The position numbers and the translations under genes are program-made. A model generated the notes under the pieces. That model saw nothing but the letters and a program-made list of their open reading frames with translations. It searched no databases and was not told where the DNA came from. Positions 51,201 through 60,251 of a DNA stretch of 64,000 nt are shown here, one piece after another (positions within the stretch are counted from its first letter, which is position 1; each line of letters begins with the position of its first letter). The stretch lies in contig JAEMWC010001381.1 in NCBI GenBank assembly GCA_016490735.1, positions 66,001-130,000 on the forward strand, read 5' to 3'. The DNA is from Pachyseris speciosa (Eukaryota > Cnidaria > Anthozoa > Scleractinia > Pachyseridae).

Positions 51201-52014
51201 AACCAATGCTAAAAATGCCTTTGAGAAAGACTTTTTCAAGTTAATGAATAACTCAGTATTTGGCAAAACCATGGAGAATCTCAGAAAGAGAGTAGATGTC
51301 AGATTGGTGAATGATGAGAAGAAGCTATTGAAATTAGCTAGTAAACCCACTTATGTTAGCAGTAAGATATTCAATGAAAATCTAGTTGCGGTGCATAAGA
51401 TCAAAGAAACACTTACTTTAAACAGGCCGGCATATATAGGAATGTGTATTCTAGATCTTAGTAAGACACTAATGTATGATTTCCATTATAATTACATTAA
51501 ACAAAAGTATGGTAATAAGGCTAAGTTGCTCTTCACTGATACAGACAGTTTGACATATGAGATTGAAGCTGAAGATGTCTATAGGGATTTCTGGAATGAT
51601 AAAGATAAATTTGACAACAGTGACTACCCTGAAAGCTCGCCGTATTTCAATAAGACTAATAAAAAAGTTATTGGCAAATTCAAAGATGAGGCATCAGGAG
51701 TACCCGTTTGCGAATTTATCGGTCTACGATCGAAAATGTATAGCTATATGAAAGAACACCAAAAAGGAGGAAAAACAGCAAAAGGAATCAAAAAGATTGT
51801 TATAAAAAAGAACATCAAACATGGAAATTATAAGGAGACACTATTTAATAATAAACAGATGCATCATACAATGAAAACAATCAGAAGTGAAAACCATCAA
51901 TTAGGAAGCTATGAAATCAACAAAGTATCACTCAGTTGCTTCGATGACAAAAGATATATATCAAAAGACGGAATCAACAGTTACGCATACGGGCACTATG
52001 CCATCAAAAACTAA
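48239..52014 (+). pseudogene. Protein-primed family B DNA polymerase, interrupted by one stop and two frameshifts
   Basis: The gene has about 1,258 codons. The N-terminal part carries repeats of PAPRTKKVVQKP type. An in-frame TAG is at 48566-48568. Frameshifts lie in A runs at 49154-49161 and 49845-49851. Further on are zinc-finger-like CMHC...C, the exonuclease motif DFE (49536-49544), ExoII (HNLRGYDSHF), palm motif A (DANNLYG, from 50752), motif B (NNSVFGK, from 51247) and motif C DTDS (51538-51549). The 738-residue C-terminal block is uninterrupted and all polymerase motifs are present. By family it replicates the element using a terminal protein primer. The stop overlaps the antisense small gene by three bases. 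Confidence 0.9.
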
Positions 52015-52136
52015 ATTATCTTCAACTGAAAAGTCTGATCAGATCCCATAAAACTTTCAATAACCATAATACTATCCTGAATTTTCTGACATACAGATTC
52101 AAATCTTGCAGTAAGCTGTTCCAGTGATGGAGCCAT
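52011..52136 (-). CDS. 41-aa antisense small protein at right end
   Basis: A helical peptide begins MAPSLEQLTARFESVCQKIQ. It converges on the polymerase gene. Upstream (52150-52185) are repeated CTCAAA units. There is no other evidence than an open frame with good composition and a tight fit between polymerase and terminal repeat. Confidence 0.35.
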   Translation of the reverse strand: MAPSLEQLTARFESVCQKIQDSIMVIESFMGSDQTFQLKII

Positions 52137-52267
52137 AATGCTTTCGTTGCAATTACTCAACTCAAACTCAAACTCAAACTCAAAGTTTTTACCAAATGAG
52201 TAATTTATGGGTATATTTCTGATTGGTTAGAAAAATCATGCGACCGTCACGTGAGTTATAATATTAG

Positions 52268-52491
52268 CTATAGGCGATGACTCATTTCCTGTTTTTCCGA
52301 GAATGTCACGCTTGGTGGTTTTCCGAGAATTTCAAAAAGTACAACTATAGATTTCATCAGATTGAACTACTATAGATTTTATCAGATTGAACTACTATAG
52401 ATTACCAACAAATCACGAGTAGTATAGGAGTGGGGGGTATCGAGCTCATTTTCAATCAAAATGTGCTCGTACCCCCAACTCCTATACTACT
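52268..52491. repeat. Right terminal inverted repeat with terminal hairpin
   Basis: This is an inverted copy of 32969-33192 with two differences. The terminal 74 bases (52418-52491) fold on themselves. It is followed directly by AAAGGT (52492-52497). Confidence 0.95.
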
Positions 52492-52727
52492 AAAGGTCAA
52501 CGGTAAATACCTTCTCCAATCGTCGAAAAGGCTACATCGGGCCACTGCGTAAATCGCACATCCTTCGTCTTGAGTCATGCTCAAAGCACGGCGGGAAAAT
52601 TTATGTGTTGTCGAATGCAGTCGCGGCGCGAATACAATCCCTTTCACAACGCTTTAGATACATCAAAAAAGCCGTCCATCAAGCCTTGATATAATTCTTC
52701 CCAGAGTGGCCAGTTAAAAATATTTTC

Positions 52728-52935
52728 ACAGTCTAACACATCTTCAGGTCACCTAGTCGAAGTGGCGGAAGGAGAGTGGAGTCGAACGACGTATCGCACA
52801 GTGTTGACGTGGACGTATCCACTGACTTGATCTAAAGTTTTATGCTTCGGACTAGAAATTTTCCATTACTTAGTTGAATTTGACGGCAAATCTCCCATTT
52901 TGGCGACCATTTCAGCTTTTCACCACAGCTCTTTC
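52728..52935 (+). repeat. Direct repeat, left copy flanking YR retrotransposon
   Basis: From TTCACAGTCTAACRCATCTT to TTTCACCACAGCT this matches 59716-59955 in the same orientation, at an identity judged by eye to be above 80%. The right copy has about 40 extra bases. The repeat does not look coding. Confidence 0.6.
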
Positions 52936-53074
52936 ACCACATTAATGCTCCCAACCCAAGAACAGTAAAGAAAATACACAGTACCAAGTTTGTGGATAAA
53001 CGGAGTTGGGGACAAAGTGCTCCAGAAAAAATGTCTGCACAGGTCAAGACTACAAACTAACACTACATGGCAAA

Positions 53075-53275
53075 GAGGTCACAATCCTCTCCAGCCAGGG
53101 GGTCATAATCCCCCAACCCTCTCAGGGGGTCGTAATCCCCGCTAGAGAGGTCCTTATCCTATCCGAGTTAGGGAGCTGAAGGAGAGGCCATAATCCTCTC
53201 AAGCCAGGGAGTCAAAATCCCCCAACCCTCTCCAAAGGGATCAAGATCCCCAATGAAAGAGGTCCTTATCCTAAC
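53075..53275. repeat. Two tandem about 100-bp units near the 3' end of the YR element
   Basis: Units start near 53075 and 53184 and share GAGAGGTCCTTATCCTA and CAATCCTCTC-like blocks. They contain repeated GGGGGTC/AATCCCC inverted pairs, able to form several small stems. They may be part of the element's 3' repeats. Confidence 0.6.
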
Positions 53276-53660
53276 AGATTTTCACGTCGTTGCTATGGTA
53301 ACAATTTTGAAATAAGTGAGTCTATGGGGCAAAGTGTGACCTGTATGGGAGCACTTCATCCCCAAAAATACACACAGTGTATTCCCCAAGACGAACCACA
53401 AACCAAGGTTGATACTAAACCTGTTAACACCGTCACTCCTAAGAGTGATTGATATGCTATTTCTCCGTACAAATGAAAAGGAAACCGTAAAGCAAATAGG
53501 TGAGGAGGAAACCATAGACTAGGGGTTATCTGAAAACACCGTAATGAAAGCAGTAGGGGTTTGATGGCAGTCAGTGAGGAGAATTAGCATCCAGATCAAG
53601 AGAGCAAAAGGTTGAATCGGTCAGAAGTCGGTTTGGTACAAGACTAGAACTCATCCTAAT

Positions 53661-53868
53661 CCTTTCACCACCAAGGGGGACTTTATAGATTTTACTCTGT
53701 CTAACACCAGATGATTTTACTCGTCAAAGGGGAGGCCTTTGGCGGTGAAAGGGTTAAAACCTATCTCCTTAACCCTTTCACCACCAAGGGGGACTTTATA
53801 GATTTTACTCTTGTCTAACGCCAGACGATTTTACTCGTCAAAAGGGGAGGCCTTTTGGTGGTGAAAGC
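53661..53868. repeat. Tandem pair of palindrome-ended units
   Basis: Two copies of about 98 bp each run from CCCTTTCACCACCAA to its near-complement TTGGYGGTGAAAG. Each unit is thus an inverted-end hairpin, and the pair is a direct tandem. They lie just downstream of the recombinase stop. Confidence 0.65.
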
Positions 53869-53905
53869 ACTAAGAACAGTGGCAAAATAATGTACAGTAT
53901 AGAGC

Positions 53906-54820
53906 CTAATTAAACATGTCCTTAAGAAGCTTACTGGAGACTTCTGACAAAAGTGAATGGGGGCATCTAATGTATCTTTGATAGCAATCTGAAGACCAGC
54001 GCTCTAAAGTCTTAATTAACCAGGGGGGGAGGCCCACAGAGGCAGCAGTGGTAGCGGCCCCTATTCTATAACTGTGGCCAGCATATAGCGTAGGGTTGAG
54101 GCCAGACATGGCTAGGAGAGATCTAGTTTCAGAAGTTAAAGCATCTTTGGTTAGTGGGGTGCCAGACTGATACTGAAAGAGGGGCCCCGGGGTGTTGGTT
54201 CTTGCCCTCAGGTACATCTTCATTGCTTTCACAGGGCAGATAGGCTGATTCGTTTTCCCAATTAGGATGGTATGGCCAACCCGAAATGGGTCGCACTTGG
54301 AAATCTTCACCTGAATAGACATGTAATCTGGGTGGCTCAAAGTTGGAAGGAAGCGTACATCGCTTGGGGAGAGATGTATTTCAAAAGAATACTTTGAGTT
54401 ACAAGTCAATTCACCAAGACACATGAAACCAAAGAAAGCCAGGGTCATGGCCGCCCAGATCATAAGGGAATCATAGTTAGAAGTATGTGGGATGGCAAGA
54501 AGGCAGAAAAATAGATTGAGGTGATGGATTGTAATAGGTAGATGGACTCTTGTAGAGCAGCCCTGTGACCGTTTGATGCCTTTGCAGATCAGCTGTAGGC
54601 GGGGATACTTTTTAAGATCTAAATCATAGCCATTCCGGATGTGCAATTGGCGGACAGCAGCAAGGTAACTCTTGATAGAGGAGTACTTAATTGACCGTGC
54701 CAAGTAGGCAGCATATTGAACAAGAGTGCTTTCATCCACTGGCAAGAACTTACCAATAGAAGGTCGATAGAGAAGACAGAAAGTTAGAAATCTCTTTTCC
54801 GCCGAGGTATAAGTCTGTTT
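53906..54820 (-). pseudogene. Tyrosine recombinase of YR retrotransposon
   Basis: The frame extends upstream of 54745 without an ATG and overlaps the RNase H frame. It holds an N-terminal SAM-like helical domain (VQYAAYLARSIKYSSIKSYL) and the catalytic domain: HSYR for the H-x-x-R box, RW for the next site and YQRYI for the tyrosine. The first catalytic arginine, expected in the FGF-x-R-x-GEL motif, reads Cys (FGFMCLGELT). A C-to-T change in a CGT codon would explain this. By family it inserts the cDNA circle without target duplication; this copy is probably inactive. Confidence 0.8.
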
Positions 54821-54867
54821 TGTAGATGCTGCAATGGATAAGTCCAGGTAATAGCTGATGTCAACAT

Positions 54868-55840
54868 TCAGATCTCCAGGAGTATGGATGGTTCTGGACA
54901 GGGGGATTGCTCGGCATGTGGTGGTAAAGACCGAAATCTCTCCATCTGAAAGCGAGAAATGGAGTCTGCAATCTCATTCTTTTTCCCTTCTATGTGCATG
55001 ATCTTAAGATAAAAATTGTGTTCTAGAGTGAGAAGTGTTACATGCCGCACCAGATCCATTACCCTTGGGATACGAGACCGTTTTGAGTTGACAATGTGAA
55101 CTACGGACTCATTATCACAGTAAAAGATGATGCGTTTGTTGGCAAAAGCATCCCCCCACAAGTGACAGGCAACAACGATGGCAAAGAGTTCTTGCCAAGC
55201 AATGCTTATGCCTGGCTGGCCTATCTGTTGATGTCTTTGCCAGCAACCCTGAAACCATTTCCGCCCAAAGATATCTCCAAAGCCCAAGGCACCCGAGGCA
55301 TCAGTGTAGAATTCTAAAGAAACAGAGTCTACCCATGAAGTTGATAAGAAAAAGGCAGCCCCGTTCCAGTGAGAAATGAATTTTTTCCAAGTTAGAAGAT
55401 CCTTGAAAAACCCTGAACTTAATTTAATGTGGTGGTGGGGTTGGGTGACATTACAAGTAAGCTTGACCATACGTTGCAAGAAGGGTCTTCCTGGAGGTAC
55501 GACTTTGCATGCAAAATTTAAGGTGCCTATCAGTGACTGCAATTCCTTAAGGGTGCAGGATTTCATGCATTCAAAGGAAGCAAGAGATGTCTGAATCCGC
55601 TCGACTTTGTCGGGGGGTAGCCTGGTCTCCATCTTCTCTGAATCAAGGACAATGCCCATGAACTCCAAGACTTTGTCTGGGCCTTGGGTTTTGTTAGTTG
55701 CAACAGGGATACCAAGATTTCGGAATGTGAGAAGCATGCTGGACAAGCTCACCTGACAGTCCTGGTTGAACGGGGGAGAGGGTGAGGCAGGTTCAACAAT
55801 TAGGAAATCATCGAGAATATGGCAGACAAAAGAGATATAG
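54868..55840 (-). pseudogene. Reverse transcriptase C-terminal part and RNase H of YR retrotransposon
   Basis: The frame continues from the Penelope insertion boundary. The catalytic pair ILDDFL (DD codons at 55807-55812) lies about 20 bases from the insertion. It is followed by the thumb and an RNase H domain with FYTDASG, AWQELFA, YCDNESV and NEIADSISR in order. The frame is open to 54868 (TGA). Together with the segment at 57408-58388 it forms the polymerase, in the same frame once the insertion and one 13-base duplicate are ignored. Confidence 0.85.
55828..55840. repeat. 13-bp target duplication, left copy
   Basis: AAAAGAGATATAG here and at 57408-57420 bracket the Penelope-like insertion. 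Confidence 0.85.
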
Positions 55841-55860
55841 GAAAATTTGGTTTATCAACG

Positions 55861-55891
<31 letters not shown>

Positions 55892-56029
55892 GGATTCGAT
55901 TAGCTGACGTTTCGAGCGTTAGCCCTTCGTCGGAGCGAATCGAGGAATTGTGGGTTGTGTATGGTTTATATACAGAAAATGGAGCTACGCTATTGGTGGT
56001 AACATGGCAACGTGAAAAACAGGAATAAA

Positions 56030-56740
56030 TTAATTGAATGAAAAGCACTCGTTGATACCGTGGGGATTAAGAGTGCCAATTTGAAAGATCCGTTTTTGCT
56101 CGAGATTTTTACGGCTTTCCGTGGTACCTTGATGTAGGGAAAGGCCGGAGATCGACATGTGTTGTTTACAATGGTTAGGGAGATTAAAATGCCGAGCGAC
56201 AGGTTTGGATGCGTCTTTGTCATCTTTCTCAACATCACGAAGATGTTCTCGGAATCGGTCACCTAGTCGTCTTCCTGTTTCGCCGATGTATAACTTTTTG
56301 CATAATGTGCAGGTTATGCAATAGATAACATTTGCGGAGGTACACGTGAAACGATCAGTGATCTTAACAGATCGCTTAGGGCCCGATATTTTGTCAGTGT
56401 ATTGAATGAAAGGACAAGTTTTGCATCGCGAGCGCGCACATTTAAAATTGCCAGGTTGTTCAGTTGTTTTGAAAGCGCTTTTAACTAGAAAGTTACCTAC
56501 ATTTTTGTCGCGTTTGAATGAAATCAGCGGTGGTTCCGAAAAGATTCTAGCAGTTTCTGGATCATTTTGCAGTATCTTAAAGTTATTAAGAATGATGGCT
56601 TTAACTGGGTTATTATGCGGGTGAAATGTGAGGGTGAATGGAATTCTGTCATTCTTTTCCTTTTGTGACGTCTGTAGTGCTGTTTGATCAACAGTCAGCA
56701 CTACAGACGTCACAAAAGGAAAAGAATGACAGAATTCCAT
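56030..56740 (-). CDS. Penelope-like GIY-YIG endonuclease domain, 5'-truncated
   Basis: The frame gives 236 residues, of which those from about 55 on lie clearly in the left arm. It has a zinc-binding linker (CARSRCKTCPF) and the GIY-YIG domain: VIYCITCTLCKKLYIGETG, then R-x-x-x-H (DRFREHLRD) and the late glutamate region. Reverse transcriptase is missing. By family this domain nicks target DNA. The first residues run across the junction of the two arms, so the ATG at 56740 is not the native start. Confidence 0.7.
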   Translation of the reverse strand: MEFCHSFPFVTSVVLTVDQTALQTSQKEKNDRIPFTLTFHPHNNPVKAIILNNFKILQNDPETARIFSEPPLISFKRDKNVGNFLVKSAFKTTEQPGNFKCARSRCKTCPFIQYTDKISGPKRSVKITDRFTCTSANVIYCITCTLCKKLYIGETGRRLGDRFREHLRDVEKDDKDASKPVARHFNLPNHCKQHMSISGLSLHQGTTESRKNLEQKRIFQIGTLNPHGINECFSFN

Positions 56741-57160
56741 TCACCCTCACATTTCACGCGCATAATAACCCAGTTAAAGCCATCATCACACTGACAAAAT
56801 ATCGGGCCCTAAGCGATCTGTTAAGATCACTGATCGTTTCACGTGTACCTCCGCAAATGTTATCTATTGCATAACCTGCACATTATGCAAAAAGTTATAC
56901 ATCGGCGAAACAGGAAGACGACTAGGTGACCGATTCCGAGAACATCTTCGTGATGTTGAGAAAGATGACAAAGACGCATCCAAACCTGTCGCTCGGCATT
57001 TTAATCTCCCTAACCATTGTAAACAACGCATGTCGATCTCCGGCCTTTCCCTACATCAAGGTACCACGGAAAGCCGTAAAAATCTCGAGCAAAAACTGAT
57101 CTTTCAAATTGGCACTCTTAATCCCCACGGTATCAACGAGCGCTTTTCATTCAATTAATT
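56700..57160 (+). pseudogene. Deleted GIY-YIG endonuclease copy, right arm
   Basis: The same coding sequence as the left arm, but with about 240 bases lost around 56790 and the frame shifted. GIY-YIG coding sequence reappears at about 56870-57000 in another frame. It ends near 57157 with the same CGAGCGCTTTTCATTC region. Confidence 0.65.
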
Positions 57161-57239
57161 TATTCCTGTTTTTCACGTTGCCATGTTACCACCAATAGCG
57201 TAGCTCCATTTTCTGTATATAAACCATACACAACCCACA

Positions 57240-57296
57240 ATTCCTCGATTCGCTCCGACGAAGGGCTAACGCTCGAAACGTCAGCTAATCGAATCC

Positions 57297-57300
<4 letters not shown>
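57240..57300 (+). ncRNA. Hammerhead ribozyme-like motif, right arm
   Basis: The order CCGACGA, a 4-bp stem (GGGC/GCTC), GAAAC and GTC, enclosed by an outer stem CGATTCGCT/AGCTAATCG (8 of 9 pairs), fits a minimal type I hammerhead as known in Penelope-like elements. The conserved U4 of CUGANGA is C here, which would be expected to lower or abolish cleavage. The left arm has the same motif on the - strand (about 55885-55942). Confidence 0.5.
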
Positions 57301-57327
<27 letters not shown>

Positions 57328-57358
57328 CGTTGATTAACCAAATTTTCGTGTTTCACTC

Positions 57359-57404
<46 letters not shown>

Positions 57405-57407
57405 TTC

Positions 57408-58388
57408 AAAAGAGATATAGCACTGATTCAGTAGGATCCACTCGACAGCATCTGACAACATATTAAAGAGAAAGGGGGCACTTCTTAACCCAAATGGAAG
57501 AACTTTGTCATAATAATATTTGCCATCCCAAAACATGCCAAAGAGCTCATAGTCTGAGGGTTTTAGAGGAAAAAGTCGAAAGGCCGACTCAATGTCAGTT
57601 TTGGCAAGAAAACAGCCTCTGCCATGACGGAGAATTCCGCAGATAGCATTGTCAATGGTAACATACTGCAAGCTATGGTCCTCTTTTGAGATTGAGTAGT
57701 TGATGCTTGTAACTCCAGACTTGGGAAAGGAGAGGTGAAATATTGTTCGGAACTTAGTGGAGTGCTTCTTAGGCACTAGCCCTATAGGGGATACTTGCAA
57801 ATTGGGAAACGGTGGAGTGGAAAAGGGGCCAGCTACCCTCCCTAAGGCGACTTCTTTAGCCAAATTTTCAGTAACAATTTCGGGCTGTGCTAAGGCTGTG
57901 GGTAAATTAGGTGAAAATCTAGCAATGCGGGAGCCATTATACCCAATATCTGCCCCAGTTTTCAGATAACTACACAATTTGGAGACAAAGATGCGATCAG
58001 GGTGCTCCCTAAGTGCTTTATCGAGTTCACTAACATTGATAGGTGTGGGGAGGGGTGACATATGTTCCTCGCCTGTGTCTACGGGAGGAACTGGACTTAA
58101 AGTTCCCTTGGTCATTGTCTTTGTCCCTAACACCCTCTTGCTCTCGGTGTTTGGAAAGGGAGGGGCATTCGCACCCAGGGTGAGCCCCGCTGCACCGGTT
58201 GCAGATGTGCTTGTACTTGCACACATCTCTAGTGCATGATGCAAACCTGTTGTAGTTAATGCAGGTGCCCCCATATGATCCCCTGAATTGGCACTACTGC
58301 TTGAGGGTCCATTAGTGAAAAGAGGATATTCCTCTCTCAATACTGCTGGGGCAATACTGCTGGGGGTACTGTAAAAATAGTAAGCCAT
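57408..58388 (-). pseudogene. Reverse transcriptase N-terminal part of YR retrotransposon
   Basis: The frame opens at the end of gag and carries the template-binding fingers (GLVPKKHSTKFRTIFHLS), motif A region (FLAKTDIESAFRLFP) and LPFGLRSAPFLFN. It is cut at 57408-57420 by the Penelope insertion just before the catalytic DD. The first about 130 residues overlap the gag frame and may not be translated as polymerase. It pairs with the segment at 54868-55840. Confidence 0.8.
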
Positions 58389-59410
58389 TATTGGCTGTCA
58401 AGTGTGGACCATACTAGTGATTTGTTTTTGCTTGCCTTCTGCCTAAACTTGTAGTCATATATGACCCATCCCAGCCCCTTGTGTACCCGGGCGGCGTACC
58501 TAATGAGGCTTAAGTATTGCAGTAATTCTTGTGACCGCAAGGGGAATTTCTCAATAAAAACACTTAAATACAGTGTAAATGGGGTAGTCCACTGTCCAAT
58601 GTCCGTTATGGACGTGGATGCTTTCGTTTTCTTTGACACCTTGATAACAGAATTGTCAAGTGACAACACGAGGTTGTCCTCTTCGTCATGCAACGACAGG
58701 TTTTTGGGAAGAAGCTTCGAAAGGTCAAAGAACTCACCAGATTGGATCTCTTTAACGTAGTTCGCCGGAATCTCCTGAAAAGGTGCTCCCTGACGGCATG
58801 GCGCCAGCGAAAGCGGCCCATCGTTTGGTTGAGGACTCTATCCAGCTTGTTGATGCTGTTCCTGTGAGCCTAAAAAAGCAGTACTCCCCGGGATACTTTG
58901 GGTCACGGCTTGGGATGTTGGAGTTGCAGCAGGTGAAGACGGTGCCTGTATATGTGACTGAGTAGCTCCATTGGCTGCGAGAGCGGCCTCTCTTGCAATA
59001 TCTCTGGCCGCGGCTGTAACGGAGTCTTGAACCAGTCGCTTGATTTCGGTGATTTGTTCCTCTGTGAATGCGGCAGGCTGCACGCGCTGCTGAACAGGAG
59101 GGCTTGTAGAGGGTAAATGTTGGTCTGCCGTTTGATCGTTGGATTCGTCTACCCGTGCAATGCCAACGTTTTTTAGTCTGTTTTCTAGAGCCGTGCGACG
59201 GCCATTTGCAGGAAGGCCGTTGCGTCGACAAAGTTCTTGTAATTGTGCAGTGGTCAGATGTCGAAAGATGGCGGTACCGAACGACATATTTGTTTGGCCA
59301 TTTTCATCGCCGGTGCGGGTCCGACCAGTCCGTGCAGGCGGCATAATACGGCGGCAGGTAAGGAACTTCACTCCTAAACCGATTAAGGAGCGTAGCTTGT
59401 GAAGGAACAC
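58030..59410 (-). pseudogene. Gag-like protein with SAP domain and zinc knuckle, interrupted
   Basis: The first frame (59410-58838) has a SAP-type DNA-binding helix pair (TTAQLQELCRRNGLP...ALENRL) and a Pro/Gln/Ser-rich stretch. The same frame resumes after TAG at 58838-58840 through a helical region (58693-58388), with another stop TAA at 58388-58390. A cysteine-rich segment CKYKHICNRC...HPGCEC lies in a shifted frame near 58160-58224 and resembles a zinc knuckle. Together this reads like a gag of DIRS/Ngaro elements. The breaks show decay. An ATG at 59342 would start the protein at MPPARTGRTRTG. Confidence 0.65.
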
Positions 59411-59715
59411 CAGTACTTCAAGGTAAACTTGAGTAGAAAATAGAAATGTTTTTTTTTTGCAGAGGCTAAAGTGAACAAACTAAGCTGAAACACATGTTAG
59501 GGATGAATCGCGTGAGTCACTATGGCAACGCACGTGCATAAAAGCAGCATATGATTGGTCAAATGTGACAGGAGATGTTGTTTCCACGTGAGCAACAAAT
59601 GACCTTTGAGTGTGACAGCAGAGCTTTGCCCAGGTAGTATGTCACACAGTGTGATATGTCTTGGTTGTCCCATTAACTTAAATTTATAAGGGTTATAAAT
59701 TTACTCAAATCTTTC

Positions 59716-59955
59716 ACAGTCTAACGCATCTTCAGGTGACCTAGTCGAAGTGGAAGAACGAGAGAGTCGAACGAGGTATCGCACAGCGTTCATGTGCTCG
59801 TTAATCCACTGACTGGTCTAAGGTTTTATGAGACAGGATGAACCAAATTTCAAAATCATTTCACCGTTTTTAATGTAGTTAAGCTTCGGACTAGAAATTT
59901 CCCGTTACTTTGTTAAACTTGACCGCAAATACCACTTTCACCACAGCTACAGCGC
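59716..59955 (+). repeat. Direct repeat, right copy flanking YR retrotransposon
   Basis: This is the second copy of the block at 52728-52935, same orientation, with one insertion of about 40 bases around 59828-59880. Confidence 0.6.
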
Positions 59956-60191
59956 TGTCGCAAGCAAACCGTCGCTTCGTTTCAGAAGGTCGATTCACTT
60001 ACTGTGATTGGTTAAACAAAATGACGTGTGAATCGCGAGGTGTGGAGAATCTACGATTCGATGACAAACATAGTGGGCAATGTCTTCCTTCGTAATTTTA
60101 ACCAAAGAAAAAAATTGCAAAACATTTAATATTTGGTTTATCGTGAACTAAAAAAACTGTCAGAACAAGAGCGGATACGCGTGTTTTCAGA

Positions 60192-60251
<60 letters not shown>

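Larger units (their letters stand above)
32969..52491. mobile_element. Full-length Polinton/Maverick (adintovirus-like) element
   Basis: The element spans 19,523 bp between 224-bp terminal inverted repeats that start AGTAGTATAGGAG and differ at two positions. The 6-bp target duplication AAAGGT flanks it (32963-32968 and 52492-52497). It has the complete Polinton kit: protein-primed PolB, retroviral-type integrase with chromodomain, packaging ATPase, adenain-like protease, double-jelly-roll and penton-like capsid proteins. It adds fibre, PLA2-like, VLTF3-like and BRO-N genes. Several genes are damaged, so it is probably an ageing provirus, although homopolymer sequencing errors are an alternative for part of the damage. 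Confidence 0.95.
55841..57407. mobile_element. Penelope-like element as two head-to-head arms
   Basis: The left arm (about 55841-56687) is read on the - strand, the right arm (about 56688-57407) on the + strand. They are inverted copies of the 3' part of one element, meeting near 56687. The left arm keeps the full endonuclease frame; the right arm has lost about 240 bases internally near 56790. A single 13-bp duplication surrounds the whole. The right arm extends about 75 bases further at its outer end than the left. Both arms carry a hammerhead-like motif. Confidence 0.75.
52936..59715 (-). mobile_element. Tyrosine-recombinase retrotransposon (DIRS/Ngaro type), decayed and interrupted
   Basis: Read on the minus strand: gag-like SAP-domain frame, zinc-knuckle, reverse transcriptase, RNase H, tyrosine recombinase. 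The absence of DDE integrase and the presence of the recombinase identify a YR retrotransposon. Exact ends are uncertain; the given limits are the inner edges of the flanking direct repeats. A Penelope-like insertion (55841-57407) splits the reverse transcriptase. Stops in gag and a changed recombinase residue indicate an inactive copy. Confidence 0.7.

Noticed and set aside
53661..53868. A CRISPR-like array
   Set aside because: There are only two units, the units themselves are repeated with no unique spacers, and the setting is eukaryotic.
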